A stretch of DNA of 45,977 nt from Halomonas sp. PR-M31 (GCF_001039575.1 NZ_JIBT01000057.1:1-45977); one strand, 5' to 3'. Counted from the stretch's first letter, positions 17,625 to 26,557 are shown. A program made the numbers and translations. Notes: a model not told the origin generated them from the letters alone.

Positions 17625-17640
17625 TGGCACACCACGTGCA
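17625..17640 (+). promoter_or_regulatory. Sigma-54 promoter (-24/-12) driving the CrcZ-like RNA
   Basis: TGGCACACCACGTGCA matches the sigma-54 consensus TGGCAC-N5-TTGCW with one mismatch (G for T at the fourth-last base). The invariant GG (17626-17627) and GC (17638-17639) are exactly 10 bases apart. Predicted transcription start is near 17651. It faces away from cbrB into the non-coding gap. Confidence 0.72.
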
Positions 17641-17650
17641 CTTTCTATGT

Positions 17651-18150
17651 CTAGAAAAACAAGAAACGAACGCTGATCACTGCGCGTACTCACTGTAATA
17701 ACAACAAGAAAAACAGATGATGTGGCTGATGACATTCCAATAAGAACAATTGTCGATGAAAGATGCGCTTGCATTGACCCAATAACAACAATTGCCAAGC
17801 AACGTCTGTCAGCCCGGTAAGCACAATAAGATTGATTATCCGGTATTTTATCGGAACGCGATGTACCCAGAGCAGACTCGATAACAATAGCCGTCTGTCG
17901 GAGGCACGCCCTTGGAAACAATCATAAAAGCCAGGGGAAGGTAGAATTTCTACCGTCGTGGTTGGATTATTGTTTTGAATACGAGACGGTCGCCATCAGG
18001 CTTTCCAATAACAATAACACTGCTTACCTGATAGATTTCATTAGTGACCGTGGTGCGTATTCAAGGCGATGCGCCATCACGAAGAAAAACCAACAGCAGG
18101 GATGCTGAGCAACTTGCTTTAAGGGGAGGCCATAAGCCTCCCCTTTCTAC
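17651..18150 (+). ncRNA. crcZ: CrcZ-like Hfq/Crc-sequestering regulatory RNA
   Basis: No credible CDS exists here, but the plus strand carries repeated A-rich CA motifs of the AAnAAnAA type used by Hfq/Crc. They lie at 17697-17716 (AATAACAACAAGAAAAACAG), 17739-17749, 17781-17791, 17881-17889 and 18007-18019, with weaker ones near 17653 and 18082. The segment begins at a sigma-54 promoter and ends in a strong intrinsic terminator, predicting a transcript of about 500 nt; Pseudomonas aeruginosa CrcZ is about 400 nt. An internal hairpin GGTAGA-ATT-TCTACC lies at 17940-17954. Position between cbrB and pcnB is exactly that of crcZ in Pseudomonas. Known role there: a decoy that relieves catabolite repression by binding Hfq/Crc. 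Function here is inferred from position and motifs; whether this genome encodes Crc cannot be seen. Confidence 0.78.
18121..18150 (+). terminator. Intrinsic terminator of the CrcZ-like RNA
   Basis: A 10-bp perfect stem AAGGGGAGGC / GCCTCCCCTT (18121-18130, 18136-18145) with loop CATAA is followed by TTCTAC. It ends the non-coding transcript before pcnB. Confidence 0.8.
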
Positions 18151-18230
18151 ATGTACTTTTACATATTCAATTAATAGGCCATTTCCGTAAGCCCGCCTCC
18201 TTTCCACGATGCCCAGGCATCGCCAATGCT

Positions 18231-18258
18231 TTGCAAGCCTTCTGCGCTCGGCTACACT
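18231..18258 (+). promoter_or_regulatory. Possible sigma-70 promoter of pcnB
   Basis: TTGCAA (18231-18236) and TACACT (18253-18258) with a 16-base spacer lie after the CrcZ terminator and about 35 bases before the pcnB ATG. This would let pcnB-folK be transcribed independently of CbrAB. Consensus match only. Confidence 0.4.
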
Positions 18259-18292
18259 TGCCGTTCAATTTACTGCGAGCCAATATCGCTGC

Positions 18293-19708
18293 ATGTTCAA
18301 AGGATTTACTCGCTTTTTTCAACGCCCCGGTGAACGTTTGAAGACCCTGTTCGGCAATCAAAACGGCGTAGGTCATGTGACTCGACCCCATATCATTCCC
18401 CGCGAAGAGCATCCTATTTCACGTCAATTGTTCAGCGATAGCGCCTTGAAAGTGCTTTATCGGCTGCACAACGCCGGTTTTGACGCCTATCTGGTCGGTG
18501 GCTGCCTGCGTGATGCCCTACTCGGCAAGTCGCCCAAGGATTTCGACGTCGCAACCAACGCTACACCGGAGGAGTTGCGCGACCTGTTTCGCAATTCGCG
18601 CATTATTGGACGACGTTTTCGTATCGTACACGTGCGCTTCGGTCGTGAGATCATCGAGGTCACCACCTTTCGTGGCCGCCCTAATGATGACCACGGCGAA
18701 CATCTGGCCCAGCAGTCCGAGCATGGGCTGCTCTTGCGAGACAATGTTTGGGGCAACATCGAAGAAGACGCGCTGCGTCGAGATTTCACCATCAATGCGC
18801 TGTACTACAACATCGCGGATTTTTCGCTGCAGGACTGGGTTGGCGGGATGGCCGACATCGACGATCGCGTCCTGCGTCTCATTGGAAATCCTGAAACGCG
18901 CTACCGTGAAGACCCGGTACGAATGCTCCGTGCCATGCGGTTTGCCGCCAAGCTAGACTTCTCTCTTGCCCCGGCTACCGAGGCGCCCATTGGCGACATG
19001 GCGGCTCTGCTTTTACAGATTCCGCCCGCCAGACTGTTCGAGGAAGTGCTGAAACTGTTCTTGTCCGGCCATGCTGTCGCCACTTTTAACCTGCTACGTC
19101 AGTACGGGCTTTCCGCCATGCTCTTTCCCGAAGCGGAAGAAGCCATCGAAGAGCTTCCCTGGGCAGAGCCACTCATCATTCAAGCACTGACTAATACCGA
19201 TATCCGTATTCGGGAAGAACGACCGGTAACACCGGCCTTTCTTTTTGCAGCCCTACTTTGGCCTGGCGTACAGCAGCGTCGTAAGCAATTGCAAGCCGAG
19301 GGTCTAGCCCCCATTCCTGCCCAGCAGACTGCCGCCCAGCAAGCGGTATCCCGCCAGCTTCAGCACACGTCCATACCCAAACGCTTTAGCTTCCCGATGC
19401 GCGACATATGGGATTTGCAGCAGCGCCTTCCCAAACGACGTGGCAAACGTGCATTTCAAACGCTTGAGCATCCTCGCTTTCGCGCTGCTTTCGATTTTCT
19501 GCTGTTGCGTGAGGCAGCCGGTGAAATCTCTTCTGGGCTCGGCGCTTGGTGGGAGGCTTTCCAGAGTGGCGACGAGCACGAACAGCGGCGCCTTCTGAAT
19601 AAGGTCGATGCCGATCCCGCTGGCACCAGCGATGCCCGCAAACGCCGACCACGCAAACGCCGGCGCAGTAATAAACCTGAAGGATCAACACCGTCAGGAC
19701 ATGAGTGA
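18293..19708 (+). CDS. pcnB: Poly(A) polymerase I
   Basis: PcnB adds 3' poly(A) tails to RNAs and so speeds their decay; it belongs to the class II nucleotidyltransferases shared with CCA-adding enzymes. The 471-residue protein from ATG 18293 has the signature LVGGCLRDALLGKSPKDFDVA, with catalytic Asp83 and Asp85. It also has RFRIVHVRFG, the RRDFTINALYYN and GNPETRYREDPVRMLRA motifs, and a very basic C-terminal tail (RKRRPRKRRRSNK) typical of poly(A) polymerase rather than CCA enzyme. An upstream start (18209) would extend into non-coding sequence and is rejected. It overlaps folK by 8 bases. Confidence 0.96.
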   Translation: MFKGFTRFFQRPGERLKTLFGNQNGVGHVTRPHIIPREEHPISRQLFSDSALKVLYRLHNAGFDAYLVGGCLRDALLGKSPKDFDVATNATPEELRDLFRNSRIIGRRFRIVHVRFGREIIEVTTFRGRPNDDHGEHLAQQSEHGLLLRDNVWGNIEEDALRRDFTINALYYNIADFSLQDWVGGMADIDDRVLRLIGNPETRYREDPVRMLRAMRFAAKLDFSLAPATEAPIGDMAALLLQIPPARLFEEVLKLFLSGHAVATFNLLRQYGLSAMLFPEAEEAIEELPWAEPLIIQALTNTDIRIREERPVTPAFLFAALLWPGVQQRRKQLQAEGLAPIPAQQTAAQQAVSRQLQHTSIPKRFSFPMRDIWDLQQRLPKRRGKRAFQTLEHPRFRAAFDFLLLREAAGEISSGLGAWWEAFQSGDEHEQRRLLNKVDADPAGTSDARKRRPRKRRRSNKPEGSTPSGHE

Positions 19709-20186
19709 ATCCGTGCATCATGCCTACATCGGTCTGGGCAGCAACCTGAACGGGCCACGTCAGCACGTCGAGAAGGCATTGATAAACCTGCAGTATCTTC
19801 CAGTAACGACGTTGGTGGCTGTATCGCCTTGCTATGCAAGCAAGCCCGTAGGCCCCCAGGATCAACCGGATTTCATCAATGCGGTGGCCCGGGTAGACAC
19901 ACGCCTATCTCCTTTGGCGCTACTCGATCAACTTCAGGCCCTGGAACAGCAGCATCGACGGCGTCGCTTGCGTCACTGGGGGCCCCGCACTCTGGATCTG
20001 GATCTGCTTTTGTTCGACGATCTGGATCTTGATCTACCACGTTTGACACTACCCCATCCCGCCATGCAGGAGCGAGCTTTCGTGCTGTTTCCTTTGGCTG
20101 ATATCGCACCTGAGCTGACGATTGGGGCCACACGATTGAAAGATCTTCTGCTACACATGAAAGACGACGACCTGCAGCGTCTTTGA
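19701..20186 (+). CDS. folK: HPPK, 6-hydroxymethyl-dihydropterin pyrophosphokinase
   Basis: FolK transfers pyrophosphate from ATP to 6-hydroxymethyl-7,8-dihydropterin, the step before dihydropteroate synthase (folP, also in this window) in folate synthesis. The 161-residue protein has the family features YIGLGSNL at the N-terminus, VSPCYASKPVGPQDQPDFINAV, and the HPPK signature HWGPRTLDLDLLLF with the magnesium-binding D-x-D. The ATG at 19701 overlaps the last codons of pcnB, implying coupling. The pcnB-folK-panB order is shared with Pseudomonas and E. coli. Confidence 0.96.
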   Translation: MSESVHHAYIGLGSNLNGPRQHVEKALINLQYLPVTTLVAVSPCYASKPVGPQDQPDFINAVARVDTRLSPLALLDQLQALEQQHRRRRLRHWGPRTLDLDLLLFDDLDLDLPRLTLPHPAMQERAFVLFPLADIAPELTIGATRLKDLLLHMKDDDLQRL

Positions 20187-20208
20187 TCCTATAGTTAGGG
20201 TTGCAAGA

Positions 20209-20265
20209 TATTTGTTACCCTTCCACACTATCATCGAGCATAAAGTAACAAATACGGGTAACAAA
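20209..20265 (+). repeat. Three-armed inverted repeat upstream of panB
   Basis: The arm TATTTGTTACCC (20209-20220) can pair perfectly over 10 bp with GTAACAAATA (20245-20254) or, shifted by two bases, with GGGTAACAAA (20256-20265). The two pairings exclude each other. The arms also contain TGTTAC/GTAACA hexamers like those upstream of the CrcZ-like RNA. It could be an operator with three half-sites or an RNA switch in the folK-panB gap; no T-run follows either stem, so a simple terminator is unlikely. The rest of the gap to panB (20266-20359) holds an inverted pair CATGCT/AGCATG (20312, 20330) and nothing else I can name. Confidence 0.6.
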
Positions 20266-20359
20266 CGACTGTGCCCGACATTGAGGCCTTTTTTTAACTG
20301 CACTGTTCTCCCATGCTGACAACTTTATTAGCATGCCATTTGAGACGAGATTGCACGCC

Positions 20360-21151
20360 ATGAAGACCGTTACCACGCGCACACTCCAGGCGCTCAAGCA
20401 CGCCGGTGAAACATTCAGCTGTTTGACCGCGTACGATGCCTCCTTCGCCCGTATTGCGAGCCAAGCAGGCATTGAAGTGCTGCTGGTCGGTGATTCTCTG
20501 GGCATGGTGTTACAGGGCCACCCCACTACCCTTCCTGTCACCCTGGACGATATCTGCTATCACATCCGCTGTGTCGCTCGCGGTAAGGAAAAAAGCCTGC
20601 TGATGGCAGATCTACCGTTCATGAGCAATACGAGTACGGAGCGTCTGCTGCAAGATGCCGGCGTACTGATGCGTGCTGGCGCCGAGATGGTCAAGATCGA
20701 GGGAGAAGCGTGGCTTGCAGAGGGTATCCGTGAGCTGACTCGGCGTGGCGTTCCTGTCTGCGCCCACATGGGACTGACGCCTCAGTCAGTGCACCAATTC
20801 GGAGGGTACAGGGTGCAGGGCCGAGATAGCTCTCAAGCCGAGCAGATGATGGCTGATGCCCAGGCATTGGTCGATGCCGGCGCATCAATCATTTTGCTCG
20901 AATGCGTACCCGCCCACCTGGGTCGCATCATGCGAGATACTCTAAAGGTACCCGTAATTGGCATTGGCGCAGGCGTCGATGTCGACGGGCAGATCCTGGT
21001 GATGCATGACGTGCTGGGCGTCACCCTCGGTCGTCCGCCTCGCTTTGCCAAGAACTTCCTGACCGGAACCGACTCGATCGAAGCTGCTTTCAGGGCTTAT
21101 CATGAGGCCGTCAAGACGCGCCGTTTCCCCAGTGAAGAGCATAGTTTCTAA
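20360..21151 (+). CDS. panB: Ketopantoate hydroxymethyltransferase
   Basis: PanB makes ketopantoate from 2-oxoisovalerate and methylene-tetrahydrofolate, the first committed step of pantothenate (vitamin B5, coenzyme A) synthesis. The 263-residue protein starts MKTVTTRTLQ, aligning with other PanB N-termini, so the in-frame ATG nine codons upstream (20333) is not preferred. Motifs: LTAYDASFARIAS, LVGDSLGMVLQGH, ADLPFMS, MVKIEGE (catalytic Glu region), CAHMGLTPQS and VIGIGAG. Length is as in E. coli (264). It overlaps panC by one base. Confidence 0.96.
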   Translation: MKTVTTRTLQALKHAGETFSCLTAYDASFARIASQAGIEVLLVGDSLGMVLQGHPTTLPVTLDDICYHIRCVARGKEKSLLMADLPFMSNTSTERLLQDAGVLMRAGAEMVKIEGEAWLAEGIRELTRRGVPVCAHMGLTPQSVHQFGGYRVQGRDSSQAEQMMADAQALVDAGASIILLECVPAHLGRIMRDTLKVPVIGIGAGVDVDGQILVMHDVLGVTLGRPPRFAKNFLTGTDSIEAAFRAYHEAVKTRRFPSEEHSF

Positions 21152-22004
21152 TGCAAACTCTGAGCAATATCAAAGCGCTACGCCAGACGCTTGCCACTCG
21201 TCGTCGCTCAGGCGGCAAAATCGGCCTGGTGCCCACCATGGGCAACTTGCATGCAGGCCATGCGGCCTGGTAAAGATGGCGCGGCAACACTCGGATGTCG
21301 TGGTAGCGACGATCTTCGTCAACCCTCTTCAATTTGGCGCCGGCGAAGATCTCGACGCCTATCCGCGCACCCTTGGTGAAGACCAGAGCAAACTGGAGGC
21401 TGCCGGATGTGACCTGCTATTCACGCCAAGCAATGCCATGCTCTATCCCGATGGCCTCGAGGCGCACACTCGAGTGATCGTACCCGAGGTTTCACAGGGA
21501 CTTTGCGGCGCCAGCCGGCCAGGCCACTTCGAAGGTGTAGCGACCGTGGTCACGATGCTTTTCAACCTGGTGCAACCGGACATTGCTTGTTTTGGCGAGA
21601 AGGATTATCAGCAGCTAGCGGTGATTCGCAAACTGACCGCAGACTTGCATCTGCCGATTGACATCATTGGGGCATCCACCGTACGAAACGACGACGGGCT
21701 GGCGCTATCATCACGCAATGGCTATCTCGATGAGGCTCAACGCGCCAAGGCACCTGCACTATATCGTACCCTATGTCGTGCCCGAGATGCCCTTGAGAAC
21801 GGCATGCAGAGCAGTGACGTGATACATCAGGCTCTGGAAAGTCTCACTGCAGCACATTTCAAACCGGACTATTTTGAGCTGCGGCGTGCCCATGATCTTG
21901 GCCCAGTGACCGATACGACCCGGAACGCCAGGCTGCTTGCGGCTGCCCATCTGGGTACGACTCGCCTGATCGACAATATTCCCATCTCATTACCGGTCAG
22001 TTGA
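21151..22004 (+). pseudogene. panC: Pantothenate synthetase PanC, interrupted by a 1-base frameshift
   Basis: PanC joins pantoate and beta-alanine with ATP to give pantothenate. The first frame from ATG 21151 encodes 40 residues (MQTLSNIKALRQTL...LVPTMGNLHAGHAAW) ending at TAA 21271-21273, just after the ATP-binding HxGH motif. The next frame carries on in perfect family register (LVKMARQHSDVVVATIFVNP) to 22004, with GEKDYQQLAVI, LALSSRN and RLIDN. Loss of one C from GCC(C)TG at 21265-21268 explains the break; restored length is 284 residues, normal for PanC. As written the enzyme cannot be made. The start codon overlaps the panB stop, so the pair is an operon. True mutation or sequence error cannot be told from sequence alone. 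Confidence 0.94.
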
Positions 22005-22135
22005 GCGGAAGCTGTATCAAGAAATGCCGAATCAGCTTTATTACATGGTCATGGCACGTATTAGCGATTGCGGCGATGCCCATGGGTCTCCTATGCTGAT
22101 AGCGGGACTATTCGTTCGAACATAAGGAGTTTCGT

Positions 22136-23317
22136 ATGCAAGATGTGGTCATTGTCGCCGCTCGCCGCACCGCCATTGGCACTTTTGGCGGTTCGCTCTC
22201 CACGATTCCCGCCAAGGAGCTAGGAGCTCGTGTTATCAAGGATATTCTTGCTAATACCGGCGTCTCTCCCGATCAGGTCGATGAAGTGCTGCTTGGTCAG
22301 GTATTGACTGCTGCCTGCGGCCAGAACCCCGCCCGTCAGACCTCCATTCTCGCCGGCTTGCCGGACGCCGTACCTGCCATGACCATCAACAAGGTCTGCG
22401 GTTCCGGTCTCAAGGCACTGCATCTCGCGACTCAGGCCATCCGCTGTGGCGATGCGGAACTGATTCTGGCCGGTGGTCAGGAAAACATGTCGCTATCGCC
22501 CCACGCTTTGCCCCACTCCCGTACCGGACAGCGCATGGGTGACTGGAAGGCCCTCGACACCATGGTGTATGACGGACTGTGGGACGCCTTCAACGATTAT
22601 CACATGGGCATTACCGCGGAGAATCTGGGCGAGAAGTACGGTATCACTCGAGAGCAAATGGACGAATTCGCCGCCGCTTCTCAACAGAATGCCAGTGCCG
22701 CAATCGATTCCGGACGCTTCGACAGTCAAATCGTGCCAATCGAGATTCCTCAGCGCAAGGGCGATCCTGTCGTCTTCGACAAGGATGAAGGGCCTCGTGC
22801 CGGCATCACCGCTGAAAAGCTTGGGGGAATGAAGCCTGCCTTCAAGAAAGACGGTTCAGTGACTGCCGGCAACGCCTCTGGCATCAACGACGGCGCGGCG
22901 GTGGCCATGCTGTGCTCCGAGTCCAAGGCACGGGAACTGGGTCTCGAACCGCTGGCATATATCAAAGCCTATGCCAATGCGGGGGTTGATCCGTCGATCA
23001 TGGGCATCGGTCCGGCGCCGGCAACGCGTCGCTGTCTCGAGAAGGCCGGCTGGAGCATGGACGAGCTTGATCTGGTAGAAGCCAACGAAGCCTTTGCGGC
23101 CCAAGCAATGGCGGTGAACAAGGAACTAGGTTGGGATACCAGCAAGATCAACGTCAACGGCGGTGCCATCGCCTTGGGCCATCCTATCGGCGCCTCCGGT
23201 TGCCGCGTATTGGTCACGCTACTGCATGAAATGATCGCCCGGGATGCCAAGAAGGGCCTTGCGACGCTATGCATTGGCGGTGGGCAAGGGGTTGCCCTGG
23301 CTATAGAACGCCGCTGA
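22136..23317 (+). CDS. phaA: Acetyl-CoA C-acetyltransferase (thiolase II)
   Basis: This biosynthetic-type thiolase condenses two acetyl-CoA to acetoacetyl-CoA or runs in reverse. In Halomonadaceae it may feed polyhydroxybutyrate synthesis, but no phaB or phaC is nearby, so atoB is an equally fair name. The 393-residue protein has the nucleophile Cys88 in [12 protein letters not shown], His349 in GHPIGASG and the second catalytic Cys379 in CIGGGQG. A strong AAGGAG ribosome site precedes ATG 22136. The gene stands alone between panC and a terminator at 23337. Confidence 0.92.
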   Translation: MQDVVIVAARRTAIGTFGGSLSTIPAKELGARVIKDILANTGVSPDQVDEVLLGQVLTAACGQNPARQTSILAGLPDAVPAMTINKVCGSGLKALHLATQAIRCGDAELILAGGQENMSLSPHALPHSRTGQRMGDWKALDTMVYDGLWDAFNDYHMGITAENLGEKYGITREQMDEFAAASQQNASAAIDSGRFDSQIVPIEIPQRKGDPVVFDKDEGPRAGITAEKLGGMKPAFKKDGSVTAGNASGINDGAAVAMLCSESKARELGLEPLAYIKAYANAGVDPSIMGIGPAPATRRCLEKAGWSMDELDLVEANEAFAAQAMAVNKELGWDTSKINVNGGAIALGHPIGASGCRVLVTLLHEMIARDAKKGLATLCIGGGQGVALAIERR

Positions 23318-23336
23318 TCTGTTTGACTGACAACAT

Positions 23337-23361
23337 CACGGCTCTCCTTTCGAGAGCCGTG
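23337..23361 (+). terminator. Stem-loop terminator after the thiolase gene
   Basis: CACGGCTCTC / GAGAGCCGTG forms a 10-bp perfect stem with loop CTTTC, 19 bases after the stop codon. The T-run is short (TT), so termination may be partial. Confidence 0.65.
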
Positions 23362-23504
23362 TTCACGTCCGGCACATCATAAAAGAAGCATTTCGTAACG
23401 ACATATCTTTGCGTAAAAAAACTTCTCCTGCTAACTTGCCTACCTCTTGATGCTGCCGTGGCATTGCCATCTTGTACGTCGCTTCCCAGGGATGGGACAA
23501 ACTC

Positions 23505-23914
23505 ATGTTGTTTTCGATTCAGTCACTACGCGTTTTCGCAGCGTGGCTTGGCGTCTTTCACCACTTCGTCTAATTACCTGGGGGCTACCTAGCGCCGCAT
23601 TGATTATCGCCTTCATCTCCCTGGAGACCGCGTTCAAAGCCAATACAATTTGCAAGACACTCGGCAACTGGTCCTATTCGACCTATCTTTTACACGTCAT
23701 TGTGCTGTGGACGGCTCAATATGTCCTTGGAGAGACCTTTGGTCTTGCTCCTTACGCCATTCTTGGTTTGTGCCTACCGATCATTCTCCTGCTCTCTTGG
23801 GGGAGCTACGAGTTTATCGAGAAGCGATTTGCACGCTATCTCAAACATGCGCTCTCTGCTGTTGTTCGTCATCGAAAGCATCGTTTCCTGGGAAGTGCGA
23901 ACATATCGCCCTGA
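23505..23914 (+). pseudogene. Remnant of an acyltransferase-3 family membrane protein, internally deleted
   Basis: From ATG 23505 a frame reads MLFSIQSLRVFAAWLGVFHHFV, the typical first helix of acyltransferase-3 (O-acetyltransferase) proteins, and stops at TAA 23571-23573. Directly afterwards another frame reads as the last part of the same family: LITWGLPSAALI, GNWSYSTYLLH, then a membrane helix and WGSYEFIEKRFARYLK, ending at 23914. Members are usually about 340-380 residues, so roughly 230 internal residues are missing. The rest of the 675-base gap holds only the thiolase and pnp terminators. I see no transposon ends at the junction. Likely a decayed surface-polysaccharide modification gene. 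Confidence 0.72.
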
Positions 23915-23918
23915 AATG

Positions 23919-23947
23919 CAAAAACCCCGCCATCAGTGGGCGGGGTT
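23919..23947 (-). terminator. Intrinsic terminator of pnp
   Basis: On the minus strand AACCCCGCC pairs with GGCGGGGTT (9 bp, 23939-23947 with 23923-23931), followed by a T-run ending in GC. It lies 46 bases after the pnp stop and closes the long nusA-infB-pnp transcription unit. Confidence 0.88.
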
Positions 23948-23992
23948 ACAGGAAGAACAAGCAGACCTTGAAAGGACGGCTCTGATCGTCGG

Positions 23993-26116
23993 TTATCCGG
24001 CCAATTCCGCCTCGAAGGCGGCTTTCTCCTCAGCACCAATCTCCTTGATCGAAAGCTTCACACGATTGCGGTTGTCGATGTCGAGCACCTTGACCGTCAC
24101 CTCGTCGCCTTCGTTGAGGAACTCCCGCACGTCATTGACGCGCTCCGGTACGATTTGCGAGATATGTACCAGTCCGTCGGTACCTGGCATGAAGTTGACG
24201 AAGGCACCGAAGTCGGCGATACGCACCACCTTGCCCCGATAAAGCTTTCCGATTTCGGCTTCGGCGGTAATTCCAAGCACGATGTCGGTTGCCTGCTTGG
24301 CAGCCGCCTTGTCGTCGGCGTAGATACGCACGGTGCCATCATCGTCGAGATCGATGGAGGCGCCGGTATCATCACAGATCTTGCGGATGGTGGCGCCACC
24401 TTTGCCGATGACGTCACGAATCTTGCCTGAATCGATCTTGATGGTAATCATGGACGGTGCGTTTTCAGACACTTCCGTACGGCTTCGGTCAATCACTTCG
24501 TTCATCTGAGCGAGGATGTCCTGACGCGCTTCATGAGCCTGCTGTAGCGCAGTTTCCATGATCTCTTCGTTGATGCCCTCGATCTTGATATCCATCTGCA
24601 GAGCAGTGACACCTTTAGCGGACCCGGCCACCTTGAAATCCATGTCACCAAGATGGTCTTCGTCCCCCAGGATGTCCGTCAGCACGGCAAACTTGTCGTC
24701 GTTCTTGACCAGTCCCATAGCGATACCCGCTACCGGCGCCTTGAGTGGCACCCCGGCATCCATCAAGGCCAGGGAAGTGCCGCATACCGACGCCATGGAG
24801 CTTGAGCCATTGGACTCGGTGATCTCGGACACCACGCGAATAGTGTAGGGAAAGTCCTCGTCGCTAGGCAGCATGGCCTGAACGCCACGCCGGGCCAGCC
24901 GGCCATGGCCGATCTCGCGACGCTTGGGCCCGCCCATGAAGCCAGCCTCGCCCACACAATAAGGGGGGAAGTTGTAGTGCAGCAAGAAGCGATCCTTGCG
25001 CTCCCCTTCCAGGGATTCGATCAGCTGGGAGTCGCGCAGTGTGCCCAGGGTCGCGATGACCATCGCCTGGGTTTCACCCCGGGTGAACAAGGCAGAACCA
25101 TGGGTACGCGGTAGCACACCGACCTGAATGTCCAGTGGCCGCACGGTCTTGTGATCTCGCCCATCGATGCGCGGTTCACCATCGATTACGCGGCTACGCA
25201 CGACGCGCTTTTCCAAACCGGCAAAGGCACCGCTCACGTCATCGGTGCTGAACCGAGCGTCATCGCCGCTAGCCAACTGCTCGACAGCCTCGGCCTTGAG
25301 ATCTGACAGGGCGTCCTGGCGCGCCATCTTATCGGTCACCCGGTAAGCATCACCAATCTTCGCCTCGAAGCCGCTCGCCAGAGCGTCTTTGAGTTCGGTG
25401 TTTTCCTGCGCCGGCTGCCACTCCCACTTGGGCTTGCCGGCTTCGCCGACAAACTCATTGATCGCCGTGATAGCCACTTGCATTTCCTGATGGGCAAAGA
25501 GCACTGCACCAAGCATCTCGTCTTCAAGCAGCTCCTTGGCCTCGGACTCCACCATCAGCACGGCTTTCTCGGTGCCGGCAACGACCATGTTGAGTTCTGA
25601 GGTCTTGAGCTCCTCGACGCTGGGATTGAGGAAGTAGCCCCGTTCTTCGCTGAAGGCTACTCGAGCGGCGCCAATGGGGCCACTGAAGGGCACGCCGGAA
25701 ACGGCAAGTGCTGCTGACGTCCCGATCATTGCAGCAATGTCGGGATCCTGATTGCGATCCGCGGACAGTACGTTACAAATGACCTGGACTTCATTCATGA
25801 AGCCTTTTGGAAACAGAGGACGAATCGGCCGATCGATCAGCCGTGACGTCAACGTTTCCTTTTCGGTGGGGCGTCCTTCACGCTTGAAGAAGCCACCGGG
25901 GATTTTGCCGACCGCATAGGTCTTTTCCTGGTAATGCACGGAAAGCGGAAAAAAGTCCTGGCCTGGCTTGGTATCCTTTCTGGCCACTACGGTACATAGC
26001 ACCACGGTATCGTCCATGGTGACTTGTACAGCGCCAGTCGCTTGACGGGCGATACGCCCTGTTTCGAGGGTCACGGTGCTCTGACCGTACTGAAATGTTT
26101 TCTTGACCGGATTCAC
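23993..26116 (-). CDS. pnp: Polynucleotide phosphorylase
   Basis: PNPase degrades RNA 3' to 5' using phosphate and is a core part of the RNA degradosome. The 707-residue protein has two RNase PH domains (about 1-215 and 310-540, with [11 protein letters not shown] and ALFTRGETQ), a KH domain with the [15 protein letters not shown] motif (about 555-610) and a C-terminal S1 domain ([18 protein letters not shown], about 620-690). Length is normal. It lies downstream of rpsO with a terminator hairpin between, the same order as in E. coli, where rpsO-pnp readthrough is processed by RNase III. Confidence 0.98.
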   Translation of the reverse strand: MNPVKKTFQYGQSTVTLETGRIARQATGAVQVTMDDTVVLCTVVARKDTKPGQDFFPLSVHYQEKTYAVGKIPGGFFKREGRPTEKETLTSRLIDRPIRPLFPKGFMNEVQVICNVLSADRNQDPDIAAMIGTSAALAVSGVPFSGPIGAARVAFSEERGYFLNPSVEELKTSELNMVVAGTEKAVLMVESEAKELLEDEMLGAVLFAHQEMQVAITAINEFVGEAGKPKWEWQPAQENTELKDALASGFEAKIGDAYRVTDKMARQDALSDLKAEAVEQLASGDDARFSTDDVSGAFAGLEKRVVRSRVIDGEPRIDGRDHKTVRPLDIQVGVLPRTHGSALFTRGETQAMVIATLGTLRDSQLIESLEGERKDRFLLHYNFPPYCVGEAGFMGGPKRREIGHGRLARRGVQAMLPSDEDFPYTIRVVSEITESNGSSSMASVCGTSLALMDAGVPLKAPVAGIAMGLVKNDDKFAVLTDILGDEDHLGDMDFKVAGSAKGVTALQMDIKIEGINEEIMETALQQAHEARQDILAQMNEVIDRSRTEVSENAPSMITIKIDSGKIRDVIGKGGATIRKICDDTGASIDLDDDGTVRIYADDKAAAKQATDIVLGITAEAEIGKLYRGKVVRIADFGAFVNFMPGTDGLVHISQIVPERVNDVREFLNEGDEVTVKVLDIDNRNRVKLSIKEIGAEEKAAFEAELAG

Positions 26117-26224
26117 GGGGACATCCTTACCTTGTCGATTTCATTGGGGTCGTTTTGACTCGGCGACCATTCTACCAGTCTGGCGGGATCACTGGTTAGC
26201 GCCAGCAGGCATCCAAAAACGCAA

Positions 26225-26250
26225 AACGGGCAACCCTCGGGCTGCCCGTT
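26225..26250 (-). terminator. Terminator hairpin between rpsO and pnp
   Basis: On the minus strand AACGGGCA and TGCCCGTT form an 8-bp stem with a loop GCCCGAGGGT, followed by TTGCGTTTTT. Some transcripts would stop here after rpsO and others read into pnp. Confidence 0.8.
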
Positions 26251-26287
26251 CTTGTCTTGCATGTGCGCAGAAGCGACTTGTCGATCC

Positions 26288-26557
26288 TCAGCGACGCAAG
26301 CCGAGACGCTGAATCAAAGACTGGTAACGCTCCAGATCCTTGCGCTTGAGATAATCGAGTAGCTTGCGGCGCTGGTTAACCATTCGGATCAGGCCACGAC
26401 GAGAGTGGTGATCCTGCTTGTTGGACTTGAAGTGAGACTGCAGTCCGTCAATGTTGGCACTCAAAAGTGCGACCTGAACCTCCGGGGAACCGGTGTCGTT
26501 TTCACCACGACCGTATTCATTGACGATTTCAGCCTTCTTTTCAGTGGTCAGTGCCAT
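26288..26557 (-). CDS. rpsO: 30S ribosomal protein S15
   Basis: S15 binds 16S rRNA early in small-subunit assembly. The 89-residue length from ATG 26557 is exactly that of the family; an in-frame upstream start (26578) is rejected because GGAGG lies just before 26557. Typical segments: [47 protein letters not shown]. In E. coli S15 represses its own mRNA through a pseudoknot; the leader here (26558-26600) is short and I cannot confirm that fold. Confidence 0.98.
   Translation of the reverse strand: MALTTEKKAEIVNEYGRGENDTGSPEVQVALLSANIDGLQSHFKSNKQDHHSRRGLIRMVNQRRKLLDYLKRKDLERYQSLIQRLGLRR

Noticed and set aside
17511-17921. 136- and 65-residue minus-strand frames inside the cbrB-pcnB gap
   Set aside because: Unrelated compositions, no ribosome sites, and they overlap the non-coding RNA with its CA motifs.
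20323-20360. TTGAGACGAGATTGCA before panB as a sigma-54 site
   Set aside because: The invariant GG of the -24 element is absent at the required distance.
22052-22071. Possible sigma-54 promoter upstream of the thiolase gene (TGGCACG ... TTGC)
   Set aside because: The GG and GC elements are 15 bases apart rather than 10, so sigma-54 recognition is unlikely.
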